A DNA stretch of 64,000 nucleotides from Geobacillus thermodenitrificans subsp. thermodenitrificans DSM 465 (GTDB lineage Bacteria > Bacillota > Bacilli > Bacillales > Anoxybacillaceae), in assembly GCF_000496575.1 (NCBI RefSeq), contig NZ_AYKT01000001.1, positions 393,193 to 457,192 on the forward strand, written 5' to 3'. Positions within the stretch are counted from its first letter, which is position 1. Every line of letters starts with the position of its first letter. Below the pieces are notes generated by a model. It was not told where the DNA came from, searched no databases, and saw only the letters and a program-made list of their open reading frames with translations. Shown piece by piece: positions 37,541 to 48,325 of the stretch. The position numbers were made by a program, and so were the translations under genes.

Positions 37541-38365
37541 ATGTCACCATTTTTAGGAGAACTCGTCGGAACGGCGCTGCTCATCATTTTCGGATCCGGG
37601 GTGTGCGCCGGCGTGAACTTAAAGAAATCGTATGCCGCGAATTCCGGTTGGATCGTGATTACGATGGGGTGGGGGCTAGCGGTCGCGATCGCAGCGTATG
37701 CCGTCGGTCAATATAGCGGCGCTCATCTCAATCCGGCCTTAACCGTGGCGTTGGCCATAAGCGGCGACTTCCCATGGGACGATGTACTGATGTATGTCAT
37801 TGCTCAGGTACTTGGGGCGATGATTGGGGCGGCTGTTGTTTATCTCCACTATTGGCCGCATTGGAAAGAAACGGATGATCCTAGTATTAAGCTCGGTGTA
37901 TTTGCTACTAGTCCGGCCGTGCCGAATGTGTCTGCTAACTTGCTGAGCGAAATGATCGGTACGTTTGTGCTCGTCCTAGGGATTTTAGCCATTGGTGCCA
38001 ACCGATTCGCCGATGGCCTCAACCCGTTTATTGTCGGCTTTCTCATTATCGCCATCGGCTTGTCGCTCGGCGGTACGACCGGGTATGCCATCAACCCGGC
38101 ACGTGATTTCGGACCGCGCCTCGCCCACTTTTTGTTGCCGATCCCGGGAAAAGGACCATCAAATTGGTCGTACGCGTGGGTGCCGATTGTCGGGCCGCTG
38201 CTTGGCGGTGCGCTTGGCAGTCTAGTATATAAAGCGTTGTTTTTAGGAAAGACAAGTGCGGCGCTATGGGGCGTGCTCATTGCCGCGGCGGCGGTGCTGG
38301 CTGGAGCTGGCATGATGAAAGGAAAAGGGGCGGGCTCGGCGGTAGCGGATCGCCGTTCAGTTTGA
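37541..38365 (+). CDS. glpF: Glycerol uptake facilitator (MIP/aquaporin family)
   Basis: 274 aa with six membrane helices and both channel motifs: GAHLNPALTVAL (NPA) and YAINPARDFGPR (NPAR with the selectivity Arg and the Asp typical of glycerol channels). It lets glycerol enter by facilitated diffusion; GlpK then traps it. RBS AAAGGGGG. Preceded by a terminator-containing leader and followed by glpK. Confidence 0.94.
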   Translation: MSPFLGELVGTALLIIFGSGVCAGVNLKKSYAANSGWIVITMGWGLAVAIAAYAVGQYSGAHLNPALTVALAISGDFPWDDVLMYVIAQVLGAMIGAAVVYLHYWPHWKETDDPSIKLGVFATSPAVPNVSANLLSEMIGTFVLVLGILAIGANRFADGLNPFIVGFLIIAIGLSLGGTTGYAINPARDFGPRLAHFLLPIPGKGPSNWSYAWVPIVGPLLGGALGSLVYKALFLGKTSAALWGVLIAAAAVLAGAGMMKGKGAGSAVADRRSV

Positions 38366-38416
38366 TAGGAGGCCCGGTGTTTGCGGCGGTGTCATTGAGC
38401 TGAAAAAATCGAGTAG

Positions 38417-39925
<1,509 letters not shown>

Positions 39926-39934
39926 CGGGAAGAA

Positions 39935-39968
39935 AACGGATACCCTTGGCTGAGGGTGTCCGTTTTTT
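39935..39968 (+). terminator. Rho-independent terminator of glpK
   Basis: AACGGATACCCT / AGGGTGTCCGTT stem (one G-T pair) followed by TTTTTT. Confidence 0.88.
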
Positions 39969-40234
39969 GGTGGTTCAAAACAGGAGCAAAGCTGATGGCT
40001 AGCGAAGGGCAGGGATGTCAGCACACGCCCTGACAAGCCTTTACTTGTTCGCAACCCGTCTGGAAAAGAGAAAGACAACCGCTATCTTATTTTATAAAAC
40101 TATGTGCTAAATATTCAAAAACCATAAAAAAGCAACAGCTGGCAAAAACCAAAACAACCTATCATCTCGCTTGCGTTGCAACATCAAGCAGCCAGCGCCT
40201 CAAAGTAACTAAAATAGGCAGAAGAAACAAAAAG

Positions 40235-40263
40235 TTTGCACTTTTGTTTCCCCATGGTAATAT
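40235..40263 (+). promoter_or_regulatory. Promoter of the SAM-riboswitch transcript
   Basis: TTTGCA (40235-40240), 17-bp spacer, TAATAT (40258-40263), 20 bp before the riboswitch P1 stem. Confidence 0.65.
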
Positions 40264-40281
40264 AAGAGTAAATTGCATATG

Positions 40282-40384
40282 TCTTATCAAGAGTGGGCGA
40301 GAGAACGGGCTTGATGACCCCACAGCAACCTGCCGCTGGCAAGGTGCTAAAACCCGCAAAGCGAGTTCGCTTTGGATGATAAGA
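40282..40384 (+). ncRNA. SAM-I (S-box) riboswitch aptamer
   Basis: The S-box core is clear: P1 CTTATC (40283-40288) pairs with GATAAG (40378-40383); after it come AAGAGTGGGCGAGAGAACGG, the conserved GATGACCCCACAGCAACC block, and a second arm GGCAAGGTGCTAAAACC. This class binds S-adenosylmethionine and favours a terminator when SAM is high. A terminator follows directly. It should switch on the next gene when SAM is scarce. Confidence 0.92.
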
Positions 40385-40392
40385 ACGGTTCC

Positions 40393-40431
40393 ACCCCTTT
40401 TCGCATCATTCCGAGGCGAAAGGGGTTTTTT
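40393..40431 (+). terminator. Riboswitch expression-platform terminator
   Basis: ACCCCTTTTCGC pairs with GCGAAAGGGGT (one bulge), followed by TTTTTT; located between the SAM aptamer and the 111-aa gene. Confidence 0.88.
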
Positions 40432-40457
40432 GATGGATGGGAGGTGAGGAAGAAACA

Positions 40458-40793
40458 ATGGCGGAACGATTTTCGATCCGCGCTTGCATGGCGGCACATT
40501 TGCCGGCTGCGGCGTTTGCGGTTCACGTTATGCGTTGCGTGCGGGCGGAACTCATTCAGTTTGATTCACAGGCGGTCGTGCATGTCGACCGTGAGGACGG
40601 GTATGTCCATTTGTATGGGGAAGCACAAGGAACGATATTTTCTATCCTGCTAACGAACGCTGAGGTGGATGAATGGAAAGCGGAAGATCCGTATGCCCTT
40701 GACCGCTATATATGGATGGAGCTAGGAAAAAAAGAAATTTTGCCTACGCGAATGACACCGTATTTGCGAGCAGTGTTTTCCATTGAGTCCTAA
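40458..40793 (+). CDS. Uncharacterised 111-aa protein controlled by a SAM riboswitch
   Basis: No family recognised. The sequence starts MAERFSIRACMAAHLPAAAF, has two cysteines in the first third, then a beta-like stretch (QAVVHVDREDGYVHLYGEAQ) and a C-terminal half rich in acidic and aromatic residues (DEWKAEDPYALDRYIWMELG). No membrane helix or signal peptide. RBS GAGGTGAGGA, ATG 40458, 27 bp after the terminator. The SAM-I riboswitch implies a role linked to methionine, SAM, cysteine or sulfur supply, but the sequence gives no enzyme motif. Confidence 0.82.
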   Translation: MAERFSIRACMAAHLPAAAFAVHVMRCVRAELIQFDSQAVVHVDREDGYVHLYGEAQGTIFSILLTNAEVDEWKAEDPYALDRYIWMELGKKEILPTRMTPYLRAVFSIES

Positions 40794-40809
40794 AAAGGAA
40801 GAACAACGA

Positions 40810-41008
40810 ATGACCGCAAAAAAATGGGCATATGCCATCATCCAAGTATCGCAGCACCAAAAACATGTTATCAAAACGCCGTCGGTCTGGAACGGTTAAG
40901 ATACATACAAACGAGACGCCTGAGACGCCGAAATGAACGTTTTTACAACTTGACGAGTCGGTTATCGGCGAGCTGATTGAAAGGATACAACACGAATTTG
41001 CCCGCTGA
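40810..41008 (+). pseudogene. Decayed small gene downstream in the SAM-riboswitch unit
   Basis: After RBS AAGGAAG a frame opens MTAKKWAYAIIQVSQHQKHV and continues to KTPSVW; it then hits stops, but a shifted frame carries GTVKIHTNETPETPK, a TGA, and TFLQLDESVIGELIERIQHE to a final stop. The two pieces look like one former protein of about 65 aa broken by a frameshift and one nonsense codon (probably TGG to TGA). Family unknown. Confidence 0.5.
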
Positions 41009-41439
41009 AGGGAAATGACATCACTTCGCATAAGGCAAGGCATTGAGCAAAAGAAAGAGAGGCTCGTGTCGGTTGGTGGTTCCGTTTGTCCGAGGAAGAG
41101 ATGACGAGCCGAAAGAAAGCAAGAATCCTCATCGTCTGGGCCGCCTGTTGCCATCGATCTTTGGGCGTTAGGGCATGGCTAACGCCCTTCCATTTTCTTG
41201 TCTCGACCGCATGCCGATCGGTGGCATGAGTTTATCAGCTTTGTTTGATACAGGGGGGGAGTTGGGCTGAATCAGGAACGATTCCCGGTGAGGGGTCAAC
41301 TCCTTGTTTGCAACGCGCGTTCGGGTTATTAAACGAAGGGCGGTGTGGACGGAAAGGGACGTTGATGTAAAAAGAGCTCTTTGGGGGTCGTGGTCTTTTC
41401 GATCCGATGATATACTAGAAAAAGAGGGGAGGAGATTTA
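41009..41439. other. Intergenic, no intact gene
   Basis: Contains a terminator-like hairpin GGGCGTTA / TAACGCCC (41163-41187, tail TTCCATTTTC) that may end the riboswitch transcript, and a -10-like TATACT (41411-41416) for the following thioesterase gene. A minus-strand open frame from 40744 to 41154 is antisense to the decayed gene and not credible. Confidence 0.55.
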
Positions 41440-41922
41440 GTGGAAGAAACGATCGTTCACGCCATTCAAGATGACTATCCGGATGAATTTGCTTGGTGCT
41501 ATGGCTGTGGCCGACTGAATGAACATGGCCACCATTTCCGCACTGGATGGCAGGGGGACAAGACGGTGACCATATACACGCCGCGCCCAGAACATACGGC
41601 CATCCCTGGATTTGTGTACGGCGGGCTGATCGCCTCGCTGATCGACTGCCACGGCACCGGCTCAGCAGCGCTTGCGTTGCACCGGAAAAATGGCCATGAG
41701 CCGGGCAGTGGGGAAGCGCCGCCGCGCTTTGTCACCGCTTCACTGCATGTCGATTTTCTCAAACCGACGCCGCACGGTGTGCCGCTTGTGGCCATCGGCA
41801 CGGTGACGGAAATTCATCCGAAAAAATGGCAAGTCGACGCCGAAGTGTTTGCGAACGGCGAATTGTGTGCCCGCGGACAAGTCGTAGCTGTCGTCATGCC
41901 AAAAACATTTGTCCGTCCTTAA
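41440..41922 (+). CDS. PaaI-like hotdog-fold thioesterase
   Basis: 160 aa. CYGCGRLNEHGHHFRT at the N terminus (possible metal-binding or family-specific Cys/His pattern), then the hotdog helix GFVYGGLIASLIDCHGTGSAAL with the catalytic Asp/His region, and LHVDFLKPTPHGVPLVAIGTV. The family hydrolyses acyl-CoA thioesters; substrate unknown. GTG start at 41440 after GGAGGAG. Confidence 0.87.
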   Translation: MEETIVHAIQDDYPDEFAWCYGCGRLNEHGHHFRTGWQGDKTVTIYTPRPEHTAIPGFVYGGLIASLIDCHGTGSAALALHRKNGHEPGSGEAPPRFVTASLHVDFLKPTPHGVPLVAIGTVTEIHPKKWQVDAEVFANGELCARGQVVAVVMPKTFVRP

Positions 41923-42105
41923 CAAACAGCGAAAAGCGCCGGAGAGCCGCTGTTTTTTGACAGCGCTTTCTTCGGCGCTTTGCAGCTGGAGTTCGACTAA
42001 GGACGGCAATGTTGCTTTCGCGTTTAGTTTCTCTATTGGAGAAATCACGTTGTTGTATATTATCAACCTTCTAGCGTCCAAGAACGTTTAGTAGACATTG
42101 TTCTT

Positions 42106-42522
42106 TCAACGTTTGTCCATAATCAGCACCGATGACGTAGCACTCGCTACCTCTTTGCCGTTTTGTCGTACGGTGGCGGTCACATAGGCGATAGTCCGGC
42201 CGAATTTTTCCACTTGTGCCTCGATTTCCGCTTCTCCGGCTTCCATCGGACGATGAAATGTCGTTTGCAAGTTGATTGACGCATGGAGTTGATCATCGCG
42301 AAGCAAGGTCGTCACCGCATAAGCCATCATAATGTCTGCCGCCGCTCCGACAAATCCGCCCATGATCACCCCATTGCCGTTAAGCAATGATTCGCTTACC
42401 GTCCATACACCTTTCGCATAGCCGTCCCGAGCTTCCGTCAAGTGAACGCCAAGTGTTACGTCGCATGGCGGCGGCGCGCTTTGACCAGTGATCACCTCGT
42501 GCAAGTTCGTCAATTGCTTCAT
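42106..42522 (-). CDS. PaaI-like hotdog-fold thioesterase
   Basis: 138 aa with the phenylacetate-type hotdog pattern: GNGVIMGGFVGAAADIMMAYAV (catalytic helix), HASINLQTTFHRPMEAGEAEIEAQV and YVTATVRQNGKEVASATSSVLI. Distinct from the adjacent plus-strand thioesterase. Start taken as ATG 42522 with AAAGGGTG upstream; GTG 42531 overlaps that RBS. Divergent from hutG. Confidence 0.87.
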   Translation of the reverse strand: MKQLTNLHEVITGQSAPPPCDVTLGVHLTEARDGYAKGVWTVSESLLNGNGVIMGGFVGAAADIMMAYAVTTLLRDDQLHASINLQTTFHRPMEAGEAEIEAQVEKFGRTIAYVTATVRQNGKEVASATSSVLIMDKR

Positions 42523-42665
42523 CTCTAACACCCTTTCTGTTATGAATCATGGTGGTTGTATTCGCCAAACAGCGACGATTTCCTCTTTTCTCGTTGGGAG
42601 GAAGGAGAATGGAAAAGAGAAAGCGAAAAAGTCCAATCGAGGAAAACCGAAAGGAGGAAGAGTGG

Positions 42666-43634
42666 ATGTACCAACCACCAGAGGCGAGCTGCTGGACGGG
42701 GCGGGTGGACAGTGTGAGCGATGAACGGGCGTTTCGTCTCCATCAGCGCATTCGCCTATTAGATTTATCGGGGCCATTAACGCCGTTGGAACAAGCAGCG
42801 GCTTTTATTGGATTTGTGTGCGATGAGGGAGTGCGCCGCAATCAAGGACGCCAAGGAGCGAAAGAGGCGCCAGCCGCCGTGAAAGCAGCGTTGGCGCGGT
42901 TGCCATGGCATCTTCCATCAGGAGCGTCGATCTACGATGCAGGAGATATCGTTTGTGCTGACGGACGTCTCGAACAAAGCCAGGCCGAACTCGGAAAAGC
43001 CATCGCCCGCCTGTTGCAGAGCGGGGTGGCGCCGGTGGTGATCGGCGGCGGCCATGAGACGGCGTATGGCCATTACTTAGGCGTCCGCGCAGCGCTTGGG
43101 CCGAACGCTCGATTGGGCATCATCAATATTGACGCTCATTTCGATTTGCGTCCGTACGACAACGGGCCGACGTCAGGGACGATGTTTCGGCAAATATTAG
43201 ATGAAGATAAACAGGTGGGGTATTGCTGCTTAGGGATTCAGCGGCTTGGGAACACGGCAGCGCTGTTTGCGGACGCGGAGAGGTACGGATGCGAATACAT
43301 ACTCGAAGAACAGCTAACGGCGGGAGCGATCGAGGCGGCTTATGAACGAATTGAACAATTTGCCTCGAGGCATGACAGCGTGATATTGACCATTTGCATG
43401 GACGCGATCAGTGCGGCTGCAGCGCCAGGAGTGAGCGCGCCGTCGCCGTTTGGACTCTCTCCATCATTGGCACGTGCGCTCATTCGCCGAATCGTTTCCC
43501 ACCCGAAAACAATCAGTGTGGATCTTTGCGAAGTCAATCCGCTCGTTGATGAAGGCGGAAAAACAGTGGCGTTAGCCGCCGCCTTCTGCATGGAAGCGCT
43601 TCTTCATTTTCGACGTTTGCAACCGAGGCGGTGA
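42666..43634 (+). CDS. hutG: Formimidoylglutamase (arginase family)
   Basis: 322 aa. Arginase-fold metal motifs: GGGHETAYGHY, INIDAHFDLRPY, and late LTICMDAISAAAAPGVSAPSP. The last motif reads CxD where agmatinases and arginases have DxD; I believe HutG of Bacilli can share this, but it deserves checking. It hydrolyses formiminoglutamate to glutamate and formamide, the last step of histidine degradation. ATG 42666 after AAAGGAGGA; the longer frame overlaps the divergent promoter. Regulator gene follows 4 bp later. Confidence 0.9.
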   Translation: MYQPPEASCWTGRVDSVSDERAFRLHQRIRLLDLSGPLTPLEQAAAFIGFVCDEGVRRNQGRQGAKEAPAAVKAALARLPWHLPSGASIYDAGDIVCADGRLEQSQAELGKAIARLLQSGVAPVVIGGGHETAYGHYLGVRAALGPNARLGIINIDAHFDLRPYDNGPTSGTMFRQILDEDKQVGYCCLGIQRLGNTAALFADAERYGCEYILEEQLTAGAIEAAYERIEQFASRHDSVILTICMDAISAAAAPGVSAPSPFGLSPSLARALIRRIVSHPKTISVDLCEVNPLVDEGGKTVALAAAFCMEALLHFRRLQPRR

Positions 43635-43638
43635 GAAG

Positions 43639-45114
43639 ATGAAATTGGTCATTGCCGAACGGGATCACAACGAACGGGAGGCGATCCGCTGGCTTGTGTC
43701 TGCGTATTCACTGCCGATTGAGCAAGTGTACACGGCGGCCACGGTGGAGGAGATGATGGCGCTTCTAGAGCGGGAGGCGCCGGAGCTATTGTATGTCGAA
43801 TTAGATATGATTCCGTATGAACAATGGGGGAAAGCGACGTCTTGCATCCGCTTGTTTTGCCAGCGGGTGATTGCGGTGACCGCCGAGGCGACATTCGCAC
43901 GGGCAAAACAAGCCATCGATTTACAATGCGTCGATTTGCTTGTGAAGCCGCTTGAGCCCGCCAAACTGAAACAAGCGTTGAGAACGGCGGCTTCGCTTTC
44001 CGCTGGCGGTGAACGCCCCCGTCTTGATGCCCATTTTGACGATTATCGCCCGTTATTTTACGAGGACTTTGCTGACGTCTCCTTCCATGTATGGCTGGTG
44101 CAAGCGGAACAGCCTTCCCTATCTGCTGAGGTGGTTCGCTTTTTAACGAGCTATCCGTTTCGCCGGCGTGCGCGCGTATTACCGTTGACTCATATGGCGG
44201 TGTGCCTTTTTCCCGAGCTGCCGGGCAATGGAAAGGAAGAAGCATGGAAGATGATGCGCGATTGGGAGGAGGAACATCATGAACCGTTGGCGGTGGTCAT
44301 CATGCCACCGGATGGTCAGCAATCGGTGCGTATGCGCTATCAAGCTGCCCGCCGGCTGCTCGAGACGACATTTTTTATCGGCTACCAGCAAGTGATTGCT
44401 CCAGCGCCTGAATATGAACGGTGGCGTGAGTTGGATCCGTTTTTGACGCCGGAAGAGCAACGACAATGGGTTGAAATGCTTGAGCAGTTTGACCACGAGG
44501 CGGTCAAACGATGGTTGCAGAATGAATTTTCCCATTGGACGCCGCCGTTTCCGAGCCCAGAGATGGTGCGCACGCGGCTGACGAGCATCTTGGCGCAAAT
44601 CCGGCGATTTATGAAAACATACCGTCTTGACCACGGCACGATGGAATGTGAGTACATGCGTCTATTTCAAGACATTTTGTACAATCCTGTGCTGTATCGT
44701 ATCGTCCAAGAATTGATTTTGTTTTTATACCGGCTGCTCCACGAAGCGAGGAGGGCTGAGGAAGGTGCGCGTGTCGACGCCATCGAACGGGGGCTTCGCT
44801 ATATGGAAACGCATTTTCGCGATCCGTCGCTCACGCTGGAGCGGACCGCGGCAGCAGCCGGACGCAGCCCTGCGTATTTCAGCCATTTGTTGTCGACAAA
44901 GCGCGGTGTGACGTTTCGCCAATGGCTGACGAAACGGCGACTCGAGGAGGCAAAGCGGTTGCTTCGACAAACCGACTTGTCTGTGAAAGAAATCGCCGAA
45001 CAGACTGGGTTTCGGACAGCTCATTATTTGACGCGCGTCTTTAAAGCCGAACTGAACCGGACGCCGACCGCCTACCGTGATGAACAACGGCTCCATCGGT
45101 CATCACCGCAGTAG
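43639..45114 (+). CDS. Receiver-AraC transcriptional regulator beside hut genes
   Basis: 491 aa. N-terminal receiver-like domain (1 to about 118) with phosphoacceptor Asp56 in YVELDMIP, an acidic residue in ERDHNE and Lys in DLLVKPLEP; a middle region of about 260 aa without recognised motif; C-terminal AraC double HTH (about 385-485) with TLERTAAAAGRSPAYFSHLL and LSVKEIAEQTGFRTAHYLTRVFK. YesN-like, but no histidine kinase is adjacent. Same operon as hutG and next to hutU, whose promoter has matching direct repeats; so a hut activator is the likely role. Confidence 0.88.
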   Translation: MKLVIAERDHNEREAIRWLVSAYSLPIEQVYTAATVEEMMALLEREAPELLYVELDMIPYEQWGKATSCIRLFCQRVIAVTAEATFARAKQAIDLQCVDLLVKPLEPAKLKQALRTAASLSAGGERPRLDAHFDDYRPLFYEDFADVSFHVWLVQAEQPSLSAEVVRFLTSYPFRRRARVLPLTHMAVCLFPELPGNGKEEAWKMMRDWEEEHHEPLAVVIMPPDGQQSVRMRYQAARRLLETTFFIGYQQVIAPAPEYERWRELDPFLTPEEQRQWVEMLEQFDHEAVKRWLQNEFSHWTPPFPSPEMVRTRLTSILAQIRRFMKTYRLDHGTMECEYMRLFQDILYNPVLYRIVQELILFLYRLLHEARRAEEGARVDAIERGLRYMETHFRDPSLTLERTAAAAGRSPAYFSHLLSTKRGVTFRQWLTKRRLEEAKRLLRQTDLSVKEIAEQTGFRTAHYLTRVFKAELNRTPTAYRDEQRLHRSSPQ

Positions 45115-45128
45115 ACAGTTTTTTCGAA

Positions 45129-45174
45129 AGAAATGAACATATATCAAAAGAAATGGACGGATGTGGTATAAAGA
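45129..45174 (+). promoter_or_regulatory. hutU promoter with two AraC-type direct repeats
   Basis: AAAGAAATGAAC (45129-45140) and AAAGAAATGGAC (45149-45160) are direct repeats with a 20-bp period, two helical turns. The second covers the -35 position of a promoter with -10 TATAAA (45169-45174). This is the classic operator layout for an AraC-type activator; the neighbouring receiver-AraC gene is the obvious candidate. Confidence 0.65.
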
Positions 45175-45283
45175 AATATGAAATTTCTAAAAAAACGGAT
45201 CAACTTTAAAAGAAGAGCATCTATCTCCCTCCTCTTGGCTTCCTTCATAATAAAAAGCAAAGAGGAAAAAGAGGGGGATGACG

Positions 45284-46939
45284 ATGGGAAATAAACGGAT
45301 GGTTCAAGTGCTTTCAGGAACAACGCGGCAAGCGAAAGGATGGATTCAGGAAGCAGCGCTCCGCATGTTAAACAACAACTTGCATCCGGATGTCGCCGAA
45401 CGACCGGATGAATTGATCGTCTACGGCGGCATCGGTAAAGCGGCGCGCAACTGGGAATGTTATGAGGCGATTGTGGACACTCTTCTTCGTTTAGAAAACG
45501 ATGAGACATTGCTCATTCAATCGGGGAAGCCGGTCGCGGTGTTTCGCACCCATCCGAACGCGCCGCGCGTGCTCATCGCCAACTCTAACCTCGTGCCGGC
45601 ATGGGCGACGTGGGACCATTTCCATGAACTCGACAAAAAAGGATTGATCATGTACGGGCAAATGACGGCCGGCAGCTGGATTTACATCGGAAGCCAAGGC
45701 ATCGTTCAAGGGACGTACGAAACGTTCGCCGAAGTGGCGCGCCAGCACTTTGGCGGCACGCTGGCGGGAACGATCACGGTCACGGCTGGCCTTGGCGGCA
45801 TGGGTGGGGCGCAGCCGTTGGCAGTGACGATGAACGGCGGCGTCTGTATTGCTATCGAAGTCGACCCGGCTCGCATCCAGCGCCGTCTTGACACGAAATA
45901 TCTTGACACGATGACTGACAGCCTAGACGTCGCGCTTCAAATGGCAAAACAAGCGAAAGAAGAGAAAAAAGCGCTGTCGATCGGTCTTGTCGGCAATGCG
46001 GCCGAAGTGCTGCCGCAGCTCGTTGACATAGGCTTTATTCCTGACGTTTTGACCGATCAAACGTCCGCTCATGATCCGTTAAATGGCTACATTCCTGCTC
46101 GTTTGACACTCGAGGAAGCCGCCGAGCTGCGGGTTCGCGATCCGAAGCAGTATGTTGCTCGTGCCAAACAATCGATCGCTGAGCACGTAAGGGCGATGCT
46201 TGTGATGCAAAAACAAGGGGCAGTGACGTTTGATTACGGCAACAACATTCGTCAAGTGGCGAAAGACGAAGGAGTCGAGGATGCCTTCTCCTTCCCGGGG
46301 TTTGTGCCAGCTTACATCCGCCCGCTCTTTTGCGAAGGAAAAGGCCCGTTCCGTTGGGTGGCGCTCTCCGGCGACCCAGAAGACATTTATAAGACGGATG
46401 AAGTCATTTTGCGCGAATTCAGCGATAATGAACGCCTTTGCCATTGGATTCGCATGGCGCAAAAACAAATCAAGTTTCAAGGGCTGCCGGCGCGCATTTG
46501 CTGGCTCGGTTACGGCGAACGGGCGAAGTTCGGGAAAATCATTAACGACATGGTTGCTCGCGGCGAATTGAAGGCGCCGATCGTCATCGGCCGCGATCAT
46601 TTAGATTCGGGATCTGTCGCCTCGCCGAACCGAGAAACGGAAGGAATGAAAGATGGAAGTGACGCCATTGCCGACTGGCCGATTTTAAACGCGCTATTGA
46701 ATGCGGTCGGCGGTGCGAGCTGGGTGTCGGTTCACCATGGCGGCGGCGTCGGTATGGGCTATTCGCTTCATGCTGGCATGGTTATTGTCGCCGATGGCAC
46801 GAAAGAGGCGGAAGAACGGTTGGCGCGTGTGTTGACGACCGATCCGGGACTTGGTGTCGTCCGCCACGCTGACGCGGGGTATGAGCTCGCCATTCGCACG
46901 GCGAAAGAAAAAGGTATTGATATGCCAATGCTGAAGTAG
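45284..46939 (+). CDS. hutU: Urocanate hydratase
   Basis: 551 aa, usual length. Family marks: [39 protein letters not shown], the NAD-binding [42 protein letters not shown] with the conserved Cys, and [23 protein letters not shown]. It converts urocanate to imidazolonepropionate using tightly bound NAD. ATG 45284 is 6 bases after GAGGGGG. First gene of hutU-hutI-yjiH. Confidence 0.97.
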   Translation: MGNKRMVQVLSGTTRQAKGWIQEAALRMLNNNLHPDVAERPDELIVYGGIGKAARNWECYEAIVDTLLRLENDETLLIQSGKPVAVFRTHPNAPRVLIANSNLVPAWATWDHFHELDKKGLIMYGQMTAGSWIYIGSQGIVQGTYETFAEVARQHFGGTLAGTITVTAGLGGMGGAQPLAVTMNGGVCIAIEVDPARIQRRLDTKYLDTMTDSLDVALQMAKQAKEEKKALSIGLVGNAAEVLPQLVDIGFIPDVLTDQTSAHDPLNGYIPARLTLEEAAELRVRDPKQYVARAKQSIAEHVRAMLVMQKQGAVTFDYGNNIRQVAKDEGVEDAFSFPGFVPAYIRPLFCEGKGPFRWVALSGDPEDIYKTDEVILREFSDNERLCHWIRMAQKQIKFQGLPARICWLGYGERAKFGKIINDMVARGELKAPIVIGRDHLDSGSVASPNRETEGMKDGSDAIADWPILNALLNAVGGASWVSVHHGGGVGMGYSLHAGMVIVADGTKEAEERLARVLTTDPGLGVVRHADAGYELAIRTAKEKGIDMPMLK

Positions 46940-46954
46940 AAAAGGGGAGATAAG

Positions 46955-48229
46955 ATGCGCCCACTCTTTATCCGCCGCGCTCGCCAACTCGTCACGCTGG
47001 CGGGAAGTTCCGCGGCTCCGCTTGTCAGAGAAAAGATGAACGACCTTCAAATCATTGAAAACGGAAGCGTCTGGATCGAGCGGGGGGTGATCATTGCCGT
47101 TGGTCCGGACGATGAACTGGCTCACCGGTTTGCCGATCGGATCAGTGAGGCGGATGTGATCGACGCCCGCGGCAAAACGGTCACTCCTGGACTCATCGAC
47201 CCCCACACTCATCTCGTGTACGCCGGCAGCCGTGAACATGAATGGACGATGCGTCTCCGTGGGGCGACGTATATGGAGATCATGAACGCTGGCGGCGGCA
47301 TTCATGCGACGACAAAAGCGACACGCGAGGCGTCGGAAGAAATGCTGTATGAGGAAAGCAAGCGGCGGCTGGATCTGTTTTTGCTTCATGGCGTCACGAC
47401 CGTTGAGGCGAAAAGCGGCTACGGTTTAAGTTTTGAAGGCGAAATCAAGCAGCTCGAGGTTGCCAAGAGGCTGCATGACACCCACCCGGTTGATGTCGTT
47501 TCCACTTTTCTTGGTGCTCATGCCGTCCCGCCGGAGTGGAAGGACGATCGGGATGGATACATCCGCTTGATCATGGAAGTAATGATTCCTGAGGTCAGCC
47601 GTCGAGGCTTGGCCGAGTTCAACGATGTTTTCTGTGAGCGTGGTGTGTTTACCCCTGATGAGGCGCGCCGCATCCTCGAAGCGGGCAAGGCGCACGGCTT
47701 GACGCCGAAAATCCACGCCGATGAAATCGAACCGTACGGCGGTGCCGAACTGGCTGCTGAGGTTGGGGCGATTTCGGCCGACCACTTGCTCCGTGCGTCT
47801 GATGAAGGCCTCCGCCGCATGGCGGAGCGCGGCGTGATCGGCGTTCTTTTGCCAGGTACGGCATTTTTCTTAATGACCCAGGCCGCTGACGCCCGCCGCT
47901 TGATCGACAACGGCGTTCCTGTCGCCCTAGCGACTGACTGCAATCCTGGTTCATCGCCGACCGTTTCACTGCCGCTTGTCATGAGCCTTGCCTGTTTGCA
48001 TATGCGCATGACCCCGGCTGAGGCGCTCGCCGCCGCCACAATCAACGCCGCCCACGCCATCGGCCGCTCTCACGTGATCGGCAGCCTTGAACCGGGCAAG
48101 AAAGCGGATTTGGCCATTTTCAACGCCGCAAACTATATGCAAATCATGTACTATTACGGCGTCAACCATACGGAGATGGTGATTAAGGATGGGAAGATCG
48201 TGGTGAATGAAGGCAAGGTATGCATCTGA
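46955..48229 (+). CDS. hutI: Imidazolonepropionase
   Basis: 424 aa amidohydrolase. Metal-binding DPHTHLVYAGSREHE, substrate loop TVEAKSGYGL, later LGAHAVP, KIHADEIEP and ATDCNPGSSPT. It opens imidazolonepropionate to formiminoglutamate, the HutG substrate. Starts 15 bp after hutU with RBS AAAGGGGAG. Confidence 0.97.
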   Translation: MRPLFIRRARQLVTLAGSSAAPLVREKMNDLQIIENGSVWIERGVIIAVGPDDELAHRFADRISEADVIDARGKTVTPGLIDPHTHLVYAGSREHEWTMRLRGATYMEIMNAGGGIHATTKATREASEEMLYEESKRRLDLFLLHGVTTVEAKSGYGLSFEGEIKQLEVAKRLHDTHPVDVVSTFLGAHAVPPEWKDDRDGYIRLIMEVMIPEVSRRGLAEFNDVFCERGVFTPDEARRILEAGKAHGLTPKIHADEIEPYGGAELAAEVGAISADHLLRASDEGLRRMAERGVIGVLLPGTAFFLMTQAADARRLIDNGVPVALATDCNPGSSPTVSLPLVMSLACLHMRMTPAEALAAATINAAHAIGRSHVIGSLEPGKKADLAIFNAANYMQIMYYYGVNHTEMVIKDGKIVVNEGKVCI

Positions 48230-48325
48230 AGGGGAATAGTCTTCCGTGGAGGTGTTTGGCGACCGGGAGCGGGATGCTTCCGGTTGCATCGTCTTGCGTA
48301 AGAAGAACAATGGGGGTGGAGGAAA

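Noticed and set aside
40744..41154. 136-aa minus-strand frame downstream of the SAM-riboswitch gene
   Set aside because: No RBS or recognisable domain; overlaps the end of a real gene and a decayed one.
45129..45160. Hut direct repeats as the start of a CRISPR or larger repeat array
   Set aside because: Only two short copies with a 20-bp period at a promoter; no further units or cas genes.
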